From Bacillus pumilus (GTDB lineage Bacteria > Bacillota > Bacilli > Bacillales > Bacillaceae), in NCBI RefSeq assembly GCF_003431975.1, contig NZ_CP027116.1, positions 3,224,001-3,288,000 on the forward strand: a DNA stretch of 64,000 nucleotides. The letters are read 5' to 3'. A program made the position numbers and the translations under genes. Of this stretch, positions 30,377 through 39,763 are shown piece by piece. Within the stretch, counting starts at the first letter, position 1. Each line of letters opens with the position of its first letter. The notes beneath the pieces were generated by a model that worked only from the letters and a program-made list of their open reading frames with translations, was not told where the DNA came from and searched no databases.

Positions 30377-31673
30377 AATCATAGCGCTTCCTCAGTGTAG
30401 ACGATGCAAGATTCATTTGTTCACGATATTTCGCAATGGTTCTACGCGACACACAGATGCCAAAGGTTTGCTGAAGGAGCGTCATGATTTGCTGATCTGA
30501 ATACGGTTTTTTCTTATTTTCCGTTTGGATCAGCTCGGCGATGTGCGTTTTCACTGTGTAGCTGGACGCCTCTTCCAGCGAAGGCCCTTCTAGCTTTGCT
30601 TGGAAAAATTGTTTCATTTCCATAAGACCATAGGGGGTTTGCACCATTTTCCCTTTCACCGTTCGGCTGACTGTGGACTCATGCACTTGCAATATATCTG
30701 CAATCTGTTTCATCGTAAGCGGTTTCATTTTATGTTTCCCCGTTAGGAAAAAGTCTGTCTGATGGGAGATAATCTCACGAACGACATGGGTCATCGTTTG
30801 TTTTCTTTGTTTTAATGCTTGGACGAGCCAATTGTACTGATGCTCTTTTTCCTTCAGATACACATATGCTTCATGCCGCTTTTGGTCCTGAATCATTGCG
30901 AAGTATCCTTCATTCATTTCAACGTCTGGAAAAGCGCGCTGATTCAGCTCAAATGTGATGTGGTCCTGCACGACGGTAATCGTCACATCTGGCTCTATAT
31001 ACACATGGTCCTCTTCATATGAAAAATGTATGCCTGGTCTGGGTTCAAACTGCGACACCTCATCCTGAACCGCTTGGAGTGTTCTCATGGAAACGCCCGT
31101 TTTCGCTGTGATTTCCTTCCAAGCCTTTCTTGCAAAAAGAAAGAAATGCTCATCGATAATCAGCTCGGCTTCATACCAGCGCTCCTTTTTTCTTCTCAGC
31201 TGAAGCAGGATGCATTCTTGCAAAGATCTTGCGCCAATACCGGCAGGCTCTAGCGATTGAAGCTGATGAAGAACGGCTTCTACTTCTTCAGCCGGCACCT
31301 CTAAGACAGCTGCCATCTCATCAACCGGTTCATTTAAATAGCCATTAGAATCAATGGACTCGATCATAAAGTGAAAAATCCTTTCATTCTTTTCACTTAA
31401 ATTCAAATCAATGGCTTGTTTCTTTAAATACATTTGCAGGCTTTCTTTTTGATGCGTTCGATACGGCTCGGTCATTCGATCTTGTGATTTTTTATGATAA
31501 ACTGGTTGATAGCTGTCCGTGTCTTTCCGCTCAATCAGAGGGTTCTCAAGCGCTAACTGGTCAAGATACTCGCCAAGCTCAGCGCTATTCAGCTGTAGCA
31601 GTGTAATGGCCTGCCTGAGTTCTTGTGTGAGCACCTGCTTTAATACTTGTTCTTGTTGCAGATTAAGGCTCAT
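30375..31673 (-). CDS. sigL: RNA polymerase sigma-54 factor SigL
   Basis: 432 residues. N-terminal glutamine-rich region I (LNLQQEQVLKQVLTQELRQAI, split here as residues 3-23), core-binding region (about 95-290), HTH near 320-345 (LTMKQIADILQVHESTVSRTV), and the C-terminal RpoN box VSRRTIAKYRE (408-418). It reads -12/-24 promoters such as that of rocD. ATG after GGGAGGGGAG. Confidence 0.97.
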   Translation of the reverse strand: MSLNLQQEQVLKQVLTQELRQAITLLQLNSAELGEYLDQLALENPLIERKDTDSYQPVYHKKSQDRMTEPYRTHQKESLQMYLKKQAIDLNLSEKNERIFHFMIESIDSNGYLNEPVDEMAAVLEVPAEEVEAVLHQLQSLEPAGIGARSLQECILLQLRRKKERWYEAELIIDEHFFLFARKAWKEITAKTGVSMRTLQAVQDEVSQFEPRPGIHFSYEEDHVYIEPDVTITVVQDHITFELNQRAFPDVEMNEGYFAMIQDQKRHEAYVYLKEKEHQYNWLVQALKQRKQTMTHVVREIISHQTDFFLTGKHKMKPLTMKQIADILQVHESTVSRTVKGKMVQTPYGLMEMKQFFQAKLEGPSLEEASSYTVKTHIAELIQTENKKKPYSDQQIMTLLQQTFGICVSRRTIAKYREQMNLASSTLRKRYD

Positions 31674-31743
31674 TGTCTCCCCTCCCTCTCATCATTTTAC
31701 ATGAAGATTGACGGACCGTATATACGAAATAGGAGTGATTCCC

Positions 31744-31959
31744 ATGTCTGAACTTTTTTCCGTTCCATACTTTGTCGACAACTTGAAACAGCACATCGCC
31801 ATGAATCAAAATGAAGACAAGGTTCATGCCATGAATGCCTATTACCGTTCAGTGGTGTCCACGCTTGTACAAGACCAGCTGACCAAAAACGCTGTTGTTT
31901 TGAAACGAATTCAGCACCTTGATGAAGCGTATCAAAAAGTGAAAAAAGAAAGTGAATGA
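31744..31959 (+). CDS. yvfG: Conserved small protein YvfG
   Basis: 71 residues, all-helical, no membrane segment. From memory it is nearly the same as B. subtilis YvfG (MSELFSVPYF, YYRSVVSTLVQDQLTKNAVV, LKRIQHLDEAY), which also lies next to sigL. A structure of YvfG exists but no function is known. The start is ATG at 31744 with AGGAG 9 bases upstream. Confidence 0.9.
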   Translation: MSELFSVPYFVDNLKQHIAMNQNEDKVHAMNAYYRSVVSTLVQDQLTKNAVVLKRIQHLDEAYQKVKKESE

Positions 31960-31962
31960 ACG

Positions 31963-31997
31963 AAAAAAAGCACCCTTTGTCATGATGGCAAAGGGTG
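31963..31997. terminator. Terminator between yvfG and the MATE gene
   Basis: CACCCTTTG / CAAAGGGTG stem (31971-31979 and 31989-31997) with a seven-T run on the minus strand; overlaps the last codons of the MATE gene. Confidence 0.75.
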
Positions 31998-33305
31998 TTT
32001 GTCATTTGCGAAAAGCTTCTGATCCAGCCTTGATTTGTACATCATCAAAAAGCCAGACCGTCCGGTAGTATAAATGATAAAGGCAAACCATAGTCCATGA
32101 TTGTGCCAAATAGGTGTGACCACTGCTTGAACAACGATAAACAAGATCATCGCGAGCAGCATCGAATTTCTGACAGGGGCAATTTCTGTCGCACCTGTAA
32201 ATACGCCGTATATGACCAAACCGAAACAAGCTGCAAACGGATAAAGAACGAGCCAGTCTGCATAGTCCAATGTCACATCAAGCAGGCGGGGAAGATTTGT
32301 AAACAAACCCAAGATCGGCTCTTTTAAGAAGAAATACACCGACGCAATGCCACATGCCATGACAAGTGCCCACTGCCTCGAAAGGGTTAAGGTTCTTTCA
32401 TAAAGGGATCGGTCATTTGCACCAACTGATCTGCCTACAAGAATGCTTGATGCATTGGCAAAACCATCGAACAAATAAGCCATGATGTAGTGAATTTGAA
32501 ATAAGATGGCATTGGCTGCCAGCAGCTCAGTTCCAAAAGAAGCGCCTTTTGCTGTAAACATGTTAATGACCACGAGCAGACAGATCGTCCGAATAAATAA
32601 ATCTTTATTCACATGAAACATTTTCTGCACTGCCTGAGTATCCATCATCTTTTTAACAGAAGGCATCTGGAATCCGTTTGGCGAGTGCTTCATGATGATC
32701 CATACGCCCAGCACAAAGGCAGTTAATTCAGATATCAATGTCGCAGCCGCCACCCCTTTGACTGCAAACGAAAACACATGAACAAGCAGAAAGGCAAGAG
32801 CCATATTCATGACATTGATCAAGATTTGTAAAGAGAGGGCTTCTTTCATTTTTGCCATCCCCATCAGCCAGCCCAATATGACATAATTCATTAAAGTAAA
32901 CGGCGCACCCCAAATACGGATATGAAAATACTCTGCTGCAAATTGCTGAACATCAGCAGCCGGAGAAATCACGAGAAAAGCAGATTGAATAATTGGCCAT
33001 TGCAGGGCAATAAAACAAAGGCCGACAATAATAGCGATTAAAAAGGGTCTTAGAAAAGCAAGCACACCCTGCTCCTCACTTTGCGCCCCATTTGCCTGAG
33101 CAGCAAAAGCAGATGTACTCACCCGCAGAAAACCAAAGAGCCAGTATAATGTACTAAAAATGAGACTGCCAACCGCGACGCCTCCAATATAAGCGGGATT
33201 GGCGAGCTGACCGACAACTGCTGTATCAACAGCTCCAAGTAATGGAGTGGTCATCGTTGAGATAGTTAACGGAATGGCCAAAGCTAAATACGCTCGATGG
33301 TTCAT
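31980..33305 (-). CDS. MATE-family efflux transporter (DinF-like)
   Basis: 441 residues, twelve predicted helices. MATE signatures: N-terminal LAIPLTISTMTTPLLGAVDTAVVGQL read in two halves (residues 9-34), and a second half starting near 225. The DinF branch of cation-coupled drug or metabolite exporters is the best match. The start is ATG at 33305 behind GGCGG; a GTG three codons earlier is possible. It has no counterpart here in B. subtilis. It lies 63 bases after a peptide/metal ABC importer that has its own terminator. Confidence 0.85.
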   Translation of the reverse strand: MNHRAYLALAIPLTISTMTTPLLGAVDTAVVGQLANPAYIGGVAVGSLIFSTLYWLFGFLRVSTSAFAAQANGAQSEEQGVLAFLRPFLIAIIVGLCFIALQWPIIQSAFLVISPAADVQQFAAEYFHIRIWGAPFTLMNYVILGWLMGMAKMKEALSLQILINVMNMALAFLLVHVFSFAVKGVAAATLISELTAFVLGVWIIMKHSPNGFQMPSVKKMMDTQAVQKMFHVNKDLFIRTICLLVVINMFTAKGASFGTELLAANAILFQIHYIMAYLFDGFANASSILVGRSVGANDRSLYERTLTLSRQWALVMACGIASVYFFLKEPILGLFTNLPRLLDVTLDYADWLVLYPFAACFGLVIYGVFTGATEIAPVRNSMLLAMILFIVVQAVVTPIWHNHGLWFAFIIYTTGRSGFLMMYKSRLDQKLFANDKHPLPS

Positions 33306-33325
33306 CGATGCCACCGCCTTTCATG

Positions 33326-33350
33326 AAAAATAGCCTCTTCTAAAAGAGGC
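33326..33350 (-). terminator. Terminator of the NikA-type ABC operon
   Basis: GCCTCTT / AAGAGGC stem with a CTAA loop (33333-33350), followed on the minus strand by TATTTTT; 18 bases after the ATPase stop. Confidence 0.75.
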
Positions 33351-33367
33351 GTTGATGAACTGAAAAT

Positions 33368-34183
33368 TTACCGAACTGGTCTGCCAATCGTTCGGGACAA
33401 AGGATGGTCTGCAAGTATTGCCTCTCTCATCCTCTGCACCGCTTTCTCTTCTGATGAAAAGAAATCATCCTTTGATTGGAATTGAGCAACAAGTTCACCT
33501 TGGTCCAATATGGCCAATTGATCACTCAAATGATAGGCTGCCGTCATATCATGTGTGATAAATAAGTAAGCTACACCCAGTTCCTTCTTTAATTCTACTA
33601 ATAAATCTAAAATAACAGCCTGTGTGACCATGTCTAAGCTGCTGACGGATTCATCAAGCACGACGAGCTTTGGCTGTAGCAATAAGGCTCTTGCAATGTT
33701 GATCCTTTGTAGCTGGCCGCCGCTGAATTGATGCGGATATTTAGATAAATCCTGTTCACTGAGCCCGACTCTTTCCAGCCAATGGATCAGTACGTTTTTG
33801 CGTTCTTTCCGGCTCATGGTTTCATAGTTTTCAAGCGGCTCGGATAGAATTTGTTCAACGGTCCACCTTGGATTCACCGCCGAATATGAATCTTGAAACA
33901 CCGCTTGTACATGCCGGCGATAATGTTTGCGTGTTCGCTGATCTGCACGATAGATATCCTGCCCTTCAAAAAGGACTTGACCGGCTATTGGTTGTTCTAG
34001 TCCAAGTATAATACGGCCGAGTGTACTTTTCCCTGCACCGCTTTGGCCTAGCAATCCGAGACATGTGCCTTCTTCAATGAGTAAATCGACACCGTTTAAG
34101 ACTTGGTCTGAGCCTTTCTTTCTCATCAAAAATGACCGGCTTTTGTATGCATGACTAACGGCTTTCACTTCTAATAAATGCAA
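33368..34183 (-). CDS. ABC importer ATPase, NikE/OppF type (Fur-box operon)
   Basis: About 271 residues. Walker A GQSGAGKST (near 45), signature FSGGQLQR, Walker B LVVLDES (with Ser in place of the common Pro), switch FITHD. The start is probably TTG at 34183, 9 bases after GAGGTG; the GTG at 34195 lies in that ribosome site. Last gene of the five-gene importer. Confidence 0.85.
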   Translation of the reverse strand: MHLLEVKAVSHAYKSRSFLMRKKGSDQVLNGVDLLIEEGTCLGLLGQSGAGKSTLGRIILGLEQPIAGQVLFEGQDIYRADQRTRKHYRRHVQAVFQDSYSAVNPRWTVEQILSEPLENYETMSRKERKNVLIHWLERVGLSEQDLSKYPHQFSGGQLQRINIARALLLQPKLVVLDESVSSLDMVTQAVILDLLVELKKELGVAYLFITHDMTAAYHLSDQLAILDQGELVAQFQSKDDFFSSEEKAVQRMREAILADHPLSRTIGRPVR

Positions 34184-34196
34184 GGGTTTTCTCACC

Positions 34197-35003
34197 TCAA
34201 ATCGGGCAAACAGCTGGGATGGACGGACGAGCTGCTAATAGTTTCTTTGTATAATCATGCTTGGGGTTTTCAAAAAGCTCAAGGACTTTTGCCTTTTCAA
34301 CCATTTCTCCTTGTCTCATGACAACAACCTGATCTGCCATTTCTGCAATGACACCAAGATCGTGAGTAATGAGCAAAATGGCTGTTCCATACTCATGACG
34401 AATTTGGTTCAGATGCTCAAGTACCAGCTTCTGCGTGTGTACATCTAAAGCAGTTGTCGGTTCATCTGCTATGATGAGAGGCGGATGCATACAGGCAGCC
34501 ATGGCGATCATGACACGCTGTAGCATGCCGCCGCTTAATTCAAAGGGATACTTGTTTAACAATTTGTCTGGGTGCGGCAGATTCATTTGCGCTAACGCAT
34601 CCATCGCATGCGCATGTGCCTGTCTTTTACTGACAGGGGTATGCCTGCGGATGGTTTCAATCAGCTGATGGCCAATCGTCCACACTGGTGTAAAGCTGTT
34701 CATTGGATTTTGCATAATATATGAGATGTTTTTGCCTCGAATAGAGCGCATCTCCTTTTCACTTAAACCGATCAATTCTCGTCCTTGTAAGGTGATGCTG
34801 CCAGTGACATCAGTTGTTTTCGGGTCAAGCATATGTAAGATCGACATACTTGTCACCGTTTTCCCGCAGCCGCTCTCACCAATTAATCCAACGATTTCAC
34901 CACGCCCTACTTCAAACGATACGTCCTGAATAAGAGGGGTTGTCCCATGAGGCGTTTTCGTCTGCACATGCAGGTTCTCTATTTGTAAAATGGACTCTTG
35001 CAC
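34197..35003 (-). CDS. ABC importer ATPase, NikD/OppD type (Fur-box operon)
   Basis: About 268 residues. Walker A GESGCGKTV, signature LSGGMLQRV, Walker B LIIADEPT, LLITHD. The best start is GTG at 35003, 9 bases after AAAGGA; an in-frame ATG at 35012 abuts that site. Slightly short for an OppD, and ends without the usual cysteine-containing C-terminal extension except AVCPI. Confidence 0.85.
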   Translation of the reverse strand: MQESILQIENLHVQTKTPHGTTPLIQDVSFEVGRGEIVGLIGESGCGKTVTSMSILHMLDPKTTDVTGSITLQGRELIGLSEKEMRSIRGKNISYIMQNPMNSFTPVWTIGHQLIETIRRHTPVSKRQAHAHAMDALAQMNLPHPDKLLNKYPFELSGGMLQRVMIAMAACMHPPLIIADEPTTALDVHTQKLVLEHLNQIRHEYGTAILLITHDLGVIAEMADQVVVMRQGEMVEKAKVLELFENPKHDYTKKLLAARPSIPAVCPI

Positions 35004-35016
35004 ATTGATCATTCCT

Positions 35017-35850
35017 TTACACACGGCGTTTGATACCATACTTCTCTGAAAGGGCTTCTCCTAGTAAATTAAAGAGAACCACGACAGCCATGATCACAAG
35101 GCCTGGGTAGAGCATCAACTGAGGATTCGTTTGAATGTACGACTTTCCTTCATGGATCATCGCTCCCCATTCAGGCATAGGAGGCTGAACGCCTAATCCG
35201 AGAAAGGACATTGCAGAAATGTCCATAATCGCCCAGCCCATTTCGAGTGTGCCAATGACCGCGAGTGGCGGCAGAACATTTGGAATCATATGTTTTCTCA
35301 TGATGTTCCAGTGGGACGTCCCACTGATTTTTGCGGCAGCAATAAAATTCTGTTCTTTTAAACTTAGCACCATTCCTCGAAAAACGCGAGCATAGTATAC
35401 CCATTGTACAAGCATCAAGGCAAGCACTACTTGAGGAAGTCCAGGTCCGAAGATGCCGACTAACCCTAGGATCAGCACTAAGTTCGGAAATGCCATGATC
35501 CCGTCACAGATTCTCATCAAGACATGATCGATCCAGCCGCCTTTGTAACCTGACAACAAACCAACGATTAATCCGATCAATAAAGAAGAGAGAAAGATTA
35601 ATAACGCACAGCCTAGCGAAACACGTGCACCATATAAAATACGAGATAAATTGCACCGTCCTAATTGATCGGTCCCAAGAGGATATTCCCACGAAGACCC
35701 TTTTAGCTTCATCGCTAGATTGACAGCTGCTGGATCATGCGGAGCGATCAACGGTGCACATATGGTCACAATCAGCAGGAGACCGAGGAGCACCAAGCAG
35801 ATCGAAATCATCTTTTGATGAGAGAAGAGATATTTTCCTTTTGTCATCAT
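35017..35850 (-). CDS. ABC importer permease, NikC/OppC type (Fur-box operon)
   Basis: 277 residues, five to six helices; N-terminal APHDPAAVNLAMKLKGSS region and LGTDQLGRCNLSRILYGAR (read in parts) typical of the OppC/NikC branch. EAA loop near 165-185 (AAAKISGTSHWNIMRKHMIPN). ATG overlaps the preceding stop by 4 bases. Confidence 0.88.
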   Translation of the reverse strand: MMTKGKYLFSHQKMISICLVLLGLLLIVTICAPLIAPHDPAAVNLAMKLKGSSWEYPLGTDQLGRCNLSRILYGARVSLGCALLIFLSSLLIGLIVGLLSGYKGGWIDHVLMRICDGIMAFPNLVLILGLVGIFGPGLPQVVLALMLVQWVYYARVFRGMVLSLKEQNFIAAAKISGTSHWNIMRKHMIPNVLPPLAVIGTLEMGWAIMDISAMSFLGLGVQPPMPEWGAMIHEGKSYIQTNPQLMLYPGLVIMAVVVLFNLLGEALSEKYGIKRRV

Positions 35851-36791
35851 GGCTGGCGGCCTTCCTTTCTGGAAATACGAGGGTCAATGATGAGCTGGAA
35901 CAAGTCCACAATCAAGCTGCTCAAAATAAAAATACATGCTGCCATGAGGACATAAAATTGGATGACCGGCAGATCCCGGTTAAAGATCGCTTCAATAAAA
36001 AAACGCCCAAACCCTGGCCATGAAAAAACGGCCTCTACAATAATCGTTCCTGTCAGCAGTTTGCCAAGATTCACCCCAAGCCCTGTCAGCATTGGCGATA
36101 TCGCGATTCTCAATACATGCTTGAACATGATCGACCGTTCCTTTAATCCTCTGATTCTCGCATATTGAACAAACGGCTCTTGAAGCGCCTCACTCACACT
36201 CGACCGTAACAGCCTTGTATACATCGCAATTAAAGGGACGGCCAGTGTGATCGAAGGCAGGATGAGATGCTCCCATGTTCCAATCCCTTCTACCGGTAAA
36301 AGATCGAGCTTTACTGAAAAAAAGAAGATGAGCAAATACCCCAAGACAAACGTTGGGATAGATGCTCCTAAGAACGAAATAAGCCGGCTCATATGGTCAA
36401 CGACGCCATTTTTCCTCATGCCGCTGAAAAAGCCGAGTGGAATGCTGACACAAATCGCAATCAGTAGACTAGCCAGCGCCAATTGAATTGTCGCTGGTAT
36501 TCTATAAATGACCTCATCAAGCACGGGCTGGTTCGACATATACGACCGGCCAAAATCAAGGTGAATGACTTTTTCAATGGTATGAAGATACTGCATATAA
36601 AATGGTTGATCTAACCCGAATTCGCTTCGTTTTTGCGCTAATACTTCATCCGTAGGCTGGATATGAGCCGCTGCTAAATATGCCTCAGCCGGGTCCACTG
36701 GCGAAAGGTGAATCATGCCAGTGGTAAAAAGTGTGGCTAATAAAAATACAGGGATGATTGATAGCATTCTTCTGATGATATAGCGGCCCAT
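35847..36791 (-). CDS. ABC importer permease, NikB/OppB type (Fur-box operon)
   Basis: 314 residues, six helices. N-terminal RRMLSIIPVFLLATLF, the family segment LGLDQPFYMQYLHTI-like at about 56-72, EAA loop YARIRGLKERSIMFKHVLR (about 213-231). ATG after AAGGAAGGTAAGG. 18 bases after the binding-protein gene. Confidence 0.88.
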   Translation of the reverse strand: MGRYIIRRMLSIIPVFLLATLFTTGMIHLSPVDPAEAYLAAAHIQPTDEVLAQKRSEFGLDQPFYMQYLHTIEKVIHLDFGRSYMSNQPVLDEVIYRIPATIQLALASLLIAICVSIPLGFFSGMRKNGVVDHMSRLISFLGASIPTFVLGYLLIFFFSVKLDLLPVEGIGTWEHLILPSITLAVPLIAMYTRLLRSSVSEALQEPFVQYARIRGLKERSIMFKHVLRIAISPMLTGLGVNLGKLLTGTIIVEAVFSWPGFGRFFIEAIFNRDLPVIQFYVLMAACIFILSSLIVDLFQLIIDPRISRKEGRQP

Positions 36792-36809
36792 TTCCTTACC
36801 TTCCTTCTA

Positions 36810-38432
36810 TTACTTCAGCTTTATACCTGTGAATGGATGTTCATCTCGATTAGCAGGGAATTCAAAGTCCTTCACAGCTTTTTGATAAACGGCTGTCTTT
36901 TTAAAATAAGAGATTGGCACAATCGCCCCTTGATCCTGCAATGAAGATAAGACAGACGAGTAAAGTGCTTTTCGTTTTGTTTCATTAGTTGTAGATGGTA
37001 TTTCTTTCATTTCTTTGATCAGCTTGTCCTTATTTGGATAGGCTGAGATGCTTTCTTTAAATCCAAAACCATCTGATGAGACGACGTTCATAAATGTATG
37101 CGGATCATAAGGCGCTCCGTAGTTGCTAAAGAAGTTCATATCAAACTTATTTGCTTTAAAGCGCTGCACCTGCGTTGCAAGCTCGACGCCTTCAAGCTTA
37201 ACGTCAACGCCAATGGCGCCCCATTCTGCTTGCAACGTCTCAGCCATCGCTTTTTGAATTGATTCTGCTGAGTCATACATCATACTAAATTCAAGCCTTT
37301 TTCCATCTTTCTCACGAACAGTTTTTCCTTTTGGAAGTGTCCAGCCTGCTTCATCCAGCAATGCTGTCGCTTTGTCTGCATCATATTGGAAAGACTTCAC
37401 CTTAATATCGGATGTGTACGGCATGTTTGTCGGTAAGATGTGATCTGCTTCATCCTCTAACCCAGAGGTGACACCTTCTACCATTGCTTTCTTATTCATC
37501 GCATATTGAAGGGCATGACGCACTTTTTCATCTGACAGCTGATCCACTTTTGTGTTCATGACAAGCTGTCTCGTTGCAATTGGCTCTGACATTTTGGTTT
37601 CGTACTTACCGCTCGCCTCTAGCTGTTTATAGGCATCAAGGCTAATGGTTCCTTCTCCATAAAGGACATCTACATCGCCTTTTTCAAATGCCATGACTCT
37701 CGTTTCCGCATCTGGGATCACCTTGACTTTGATTTCTTTCACCTTTGGTTTTTCGCCCCAGTAATGATCATTTCGTTCGAAAATGGCATAGTCATCTTTT
37801 TGATATGTTTTTAAAACCCAAGGGCCTGTCCCTACTGGTTTTTCAATTCCTTTTGACGTATCTCCGTTTTTCGGGAAGCCTGCCTCGCCTAAGAAGCGAA
37901 CTGGACGGACAACGGCTAATTCTTGAACTGTTGGATAATACGGCTCTGTTAATGTAAGTTTAAATGTTTTCTTGTCTACTGCTTCTGTCTTTTTGATTTT
38001 TTTAATAACACCTAACCAGCTATGTACATCTTTGTTTTTTAAGATGGAATCAAAGTTCTTTTTCACAATGTTTGCATTAAAATCAGATCCATCTGAGAAT
38101 GTCACATTGTCTCTTAGATGGAATGTGTACACCTTGCCATCCTTTGAAACATCCCAAGACTTCGCTAATTCAGGTTTTAGCTTCCCATTCTTTTGATAGC
38201 TTACCAGTGGCTCATAAATCATTGATTGCGCAAATAATTGTGATGGGTTGTAGATGTGAGGATTCATTTCGCCAATATCTCTCGGCCAAGCCATCGTGAT
38301 CATGTCAGGATGATCCTTATTTCCATCTGCTCCATTGTTTGCTTGAGAGCAGCCTACTAATAAAAAGATAAGTAAAAATGTAAACACAGTATTTATTTTA
38401 ATTTTCGAAAAAAAATGGCTCCAAATAGACAT
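36810..38432 (-). CDS. NikA/CntA-type substrate-binding lipoprotein (Fur-box operon)
   Basis: 540 residues, SBP family 5. Signal peptide with lipobox LVGC, so Cys28 is lipidated. The mature N-terminus (AWPRDIGEMNPHIYNPSQLF, FAQSMIYEPLV) is like E. coli NikA and S. aureus CntA, which bind nickel or metal-opine complexes, more than like OppA. A Fur box 24 bases upstream of the ATG indicates iron control, so the ligand may be a metallophore-metal complex; an oligopeptide is not excluded. Confidence 0.82.
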   Translation of the reverse strand: MSIWSHFFSKIKINTVFTFLLIFLLVGCSQANNGADGNKDHPDMITMAWPRDIGEMNPHIYNPSQLFAQSMIYEPLVSYQKNGKLKPELAKSWDVSKDGKVYTFHLRDNVTFSDGSDFNANIVKKNFDSILKNKDVHSWLGVIKKIKKTEAVDKKTFKLTLTEPYYPTVQELAVVRPVRFLGEAGFPKNGDTSKGIEKPVGTGPWVLKTYQKDDYAIFERNDHYWGEKPKVKEIKVKVIPDAETRVMAFEKGDVDVLYGEGTISLDAYKQLEASGKYETKMSEPIATRQLVMNTKVDQLSDEKVRHALQYAMNKKAMVEGVTSGLEDEADHILPTNMPYTSDIKVKSFQYDADKATALLDEAGWTLPKGKTVREKDGKRLEFSMMYDSAESIQKAMAETLQAEWGAIGVDVKLEGVELATQVQRFKANKFDMNFFSNYGAPYDPHTFMNVVSSDGFGFKESISAYPNKDKLIKEMKEIPSTTNETKRKALYSSVLSSLQDQGAIVPISYFKKTAVYQKAVKDFEFPANRDEHPFTGIKLK

Positions 38433-38455
38433 ACGTTGCTCCTCCTAATTGATGC

Positions 38456-38470
38456 TGATAATCATTTTCA
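38456..38470 (-). promoter_or_regulatory. Fur box upstream of the NikA-type operon
   Basis: TGATAAT-C-ATTTTCA read on the plus strand: 14 of 15 matches to the Bacillus 7-1-7 consensus TGATAAT-N-ATTATCA (the N is free). It sits just before the ribosome site, where bound Fur would block transcription. Confidence 0.75.
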
Positions 38471-38562
38471 TTGTAAGGAGGAACAACCCCGTTGTCAATA
38501 ACATATTAAAAACGATATGACAACAAACAATCCTAATTATTCCATTAATTGATGAATTTGAT

Positions 38563-38599
38563 AAAAAGAGAGGCAGGCTGCTTACGAGTGAGCAGCCTG
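38563..38599 (-). terminator. Terminator of the eps operon
   Basis: CAGGCTGCT / AGCAGCCTG stem with an 8-base loop (38574-38582 and 38591-38599), followed on the minus strand by CTCTCTTTTT. It overlaps the epsN stop and marks the operon end after epsN. Confidence 0.85.
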
Positions 38600-39763
38600 T
38601 GAAGAGGTGAATGTTTTTTTTCGCAGGGCATGACGAAGTGTGTCAATAATACGATCCTGTTCTGCATTTGTCATGATTGTTCCAGAGGGGAGACAAAGGC
38701 CTGTTTCAAATAAACACTCAGAAACGGGCGTTCCTTTCGCCGCTGTATAAAAAGAGCAATCACGAAAGACCGGCTGCTGGTGTAGCGGCTTCCATACACG
38801 CCTTGCTTCGATCTGTTCATTTTCTAGTGCAGCAACGACGTCCACTGGAGACATTTGCATATCACGATCAATGGTCAATGTCGTCAGCCAGCGGTTTGAC
38901 TTGGTGTTTGGATGTTCTGGCATCAATTGAATACTTTCTATTTCTGACATAGCGTCCTGATAGCGATTGAAAATGCGGCGTTTTTGTTCAACACGCTCGT
39001 CCAATACTTCCATTTGAGCAATCCCAACTCCCGCTAGCAGGTTGCTCATGCGGTAATTGTACCCCATCTCTTGATGCTCATAATGCATGGCGCGCTCTCT
39101 TGCCTGTGAAGCGAGAAAGCGGCAGCGCTCGATCGCTTCTTCATCATCACTCACAAGCATTCCGCCTCCTGACGTTGTAATGATCTTATTGCCATTAAAT
39201 GAATAGACGCCGAACCTGCCCATTGAGCCGCTTTTCTTTCCTTTATAGAGTGCACCTAACGATTCTGCCGCATCCTCAATGACCGGGACATCATATGCTT
39301 CACACAATGCCATGATCTCGTCCATTTTTGCGCTTTGTCCATATAAATGTACGACAATGACTGCACGGGGTCTTTTTCCAAGCCGTTTTGATTCAACAAA
39401 GGCCTTCTCTAAAGCAAGCGGGCACATATTCCATGTATCCCTTTCAGAATCAATAAAAACGGGTGTGGCTTGTTCATATAAAATTGGATTTGCAGTTGCA
39501 ACAAACGTAAGAGTGGAACAAAAGACAACGTCCCCTTTTTGAACACCTATCAGCTTTAAGGCGAGGTGAATGGCTGCTGTTCCAGAAGATAAAGCCGCTC
39601 CTGCATTCACTCCTGCATAGCCCGCAACTGCCTGCTCAAATTCATTCACAAGAGGTCCAAGCGGTGCAATCCAGTTGCTCTTGAAGGCTTCCTCTATTTT
39701 CAAATACTCTTTTCCGCTCATATGCGGGGGCGATAAGTAAATTCGTTTCCTTTCTTGCATCAT
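38582..39763 (-). CDS. epsN: PLP-dependent aminotransferase EpsN
   Basis: 393 residues, DegT/DnrJ/EryC1 family. Internal-aldimine lysine in FNGNKIITTSGGGM, PLP region VIEDAAESLGALY. Closely follows B. subtilis EpsN (IYLSPPHMSG, EAFKSNWIAPLGPLVNEFE). Makes an amino sugar from the 4-keto product of EpsC. The ATG overlaps the epsM stop by 4 bases. Last gene of this operon: epsO is missing. Confidence 0.96.
   Translation of the reverse strand: MMQERKRIYLSPPHMSGKEYLKIEEAFKSNWIAPLGPLVNEFEQAVAGYAGVNAGAALSSGTAAIHLALKLIGVQKGDVVFCSTLTFVATANPILYEQATPVFIDSERDTWNMCPLALEKAFVESKRLGKRPRAVIVVHLYGQSAKMDEIMALCEAYDVPVIEDAAESLGALYKGKKSGSMGRFGVYSFNGNKIITTSGGGMLVSDDEEAIERCRFLASQARERAMHYEHQEMGYNYRMSNLLAGVGIAQMEVLDERVEQKRRIFNRYQDAMSEIESIQLMPEHPNTKSNRWLTTLTIDRDMQMSPVDVVAALENEQIEARRVWKPLHQQPVFRDCSFYTAAKGTPVSECLFETGLCLPSGTIMTNAEQDRIIDTLRHALRKKTFTSSQAAHS

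Noticed and set aside
33368..38432. Reading this importer as a plain oligopeptide Opp/App system
   Set aside because: Possible, but the binding protein's N-terminus is NikA/CntA-like and the operon has a Fur box, so a metal-complex importer is preferred.
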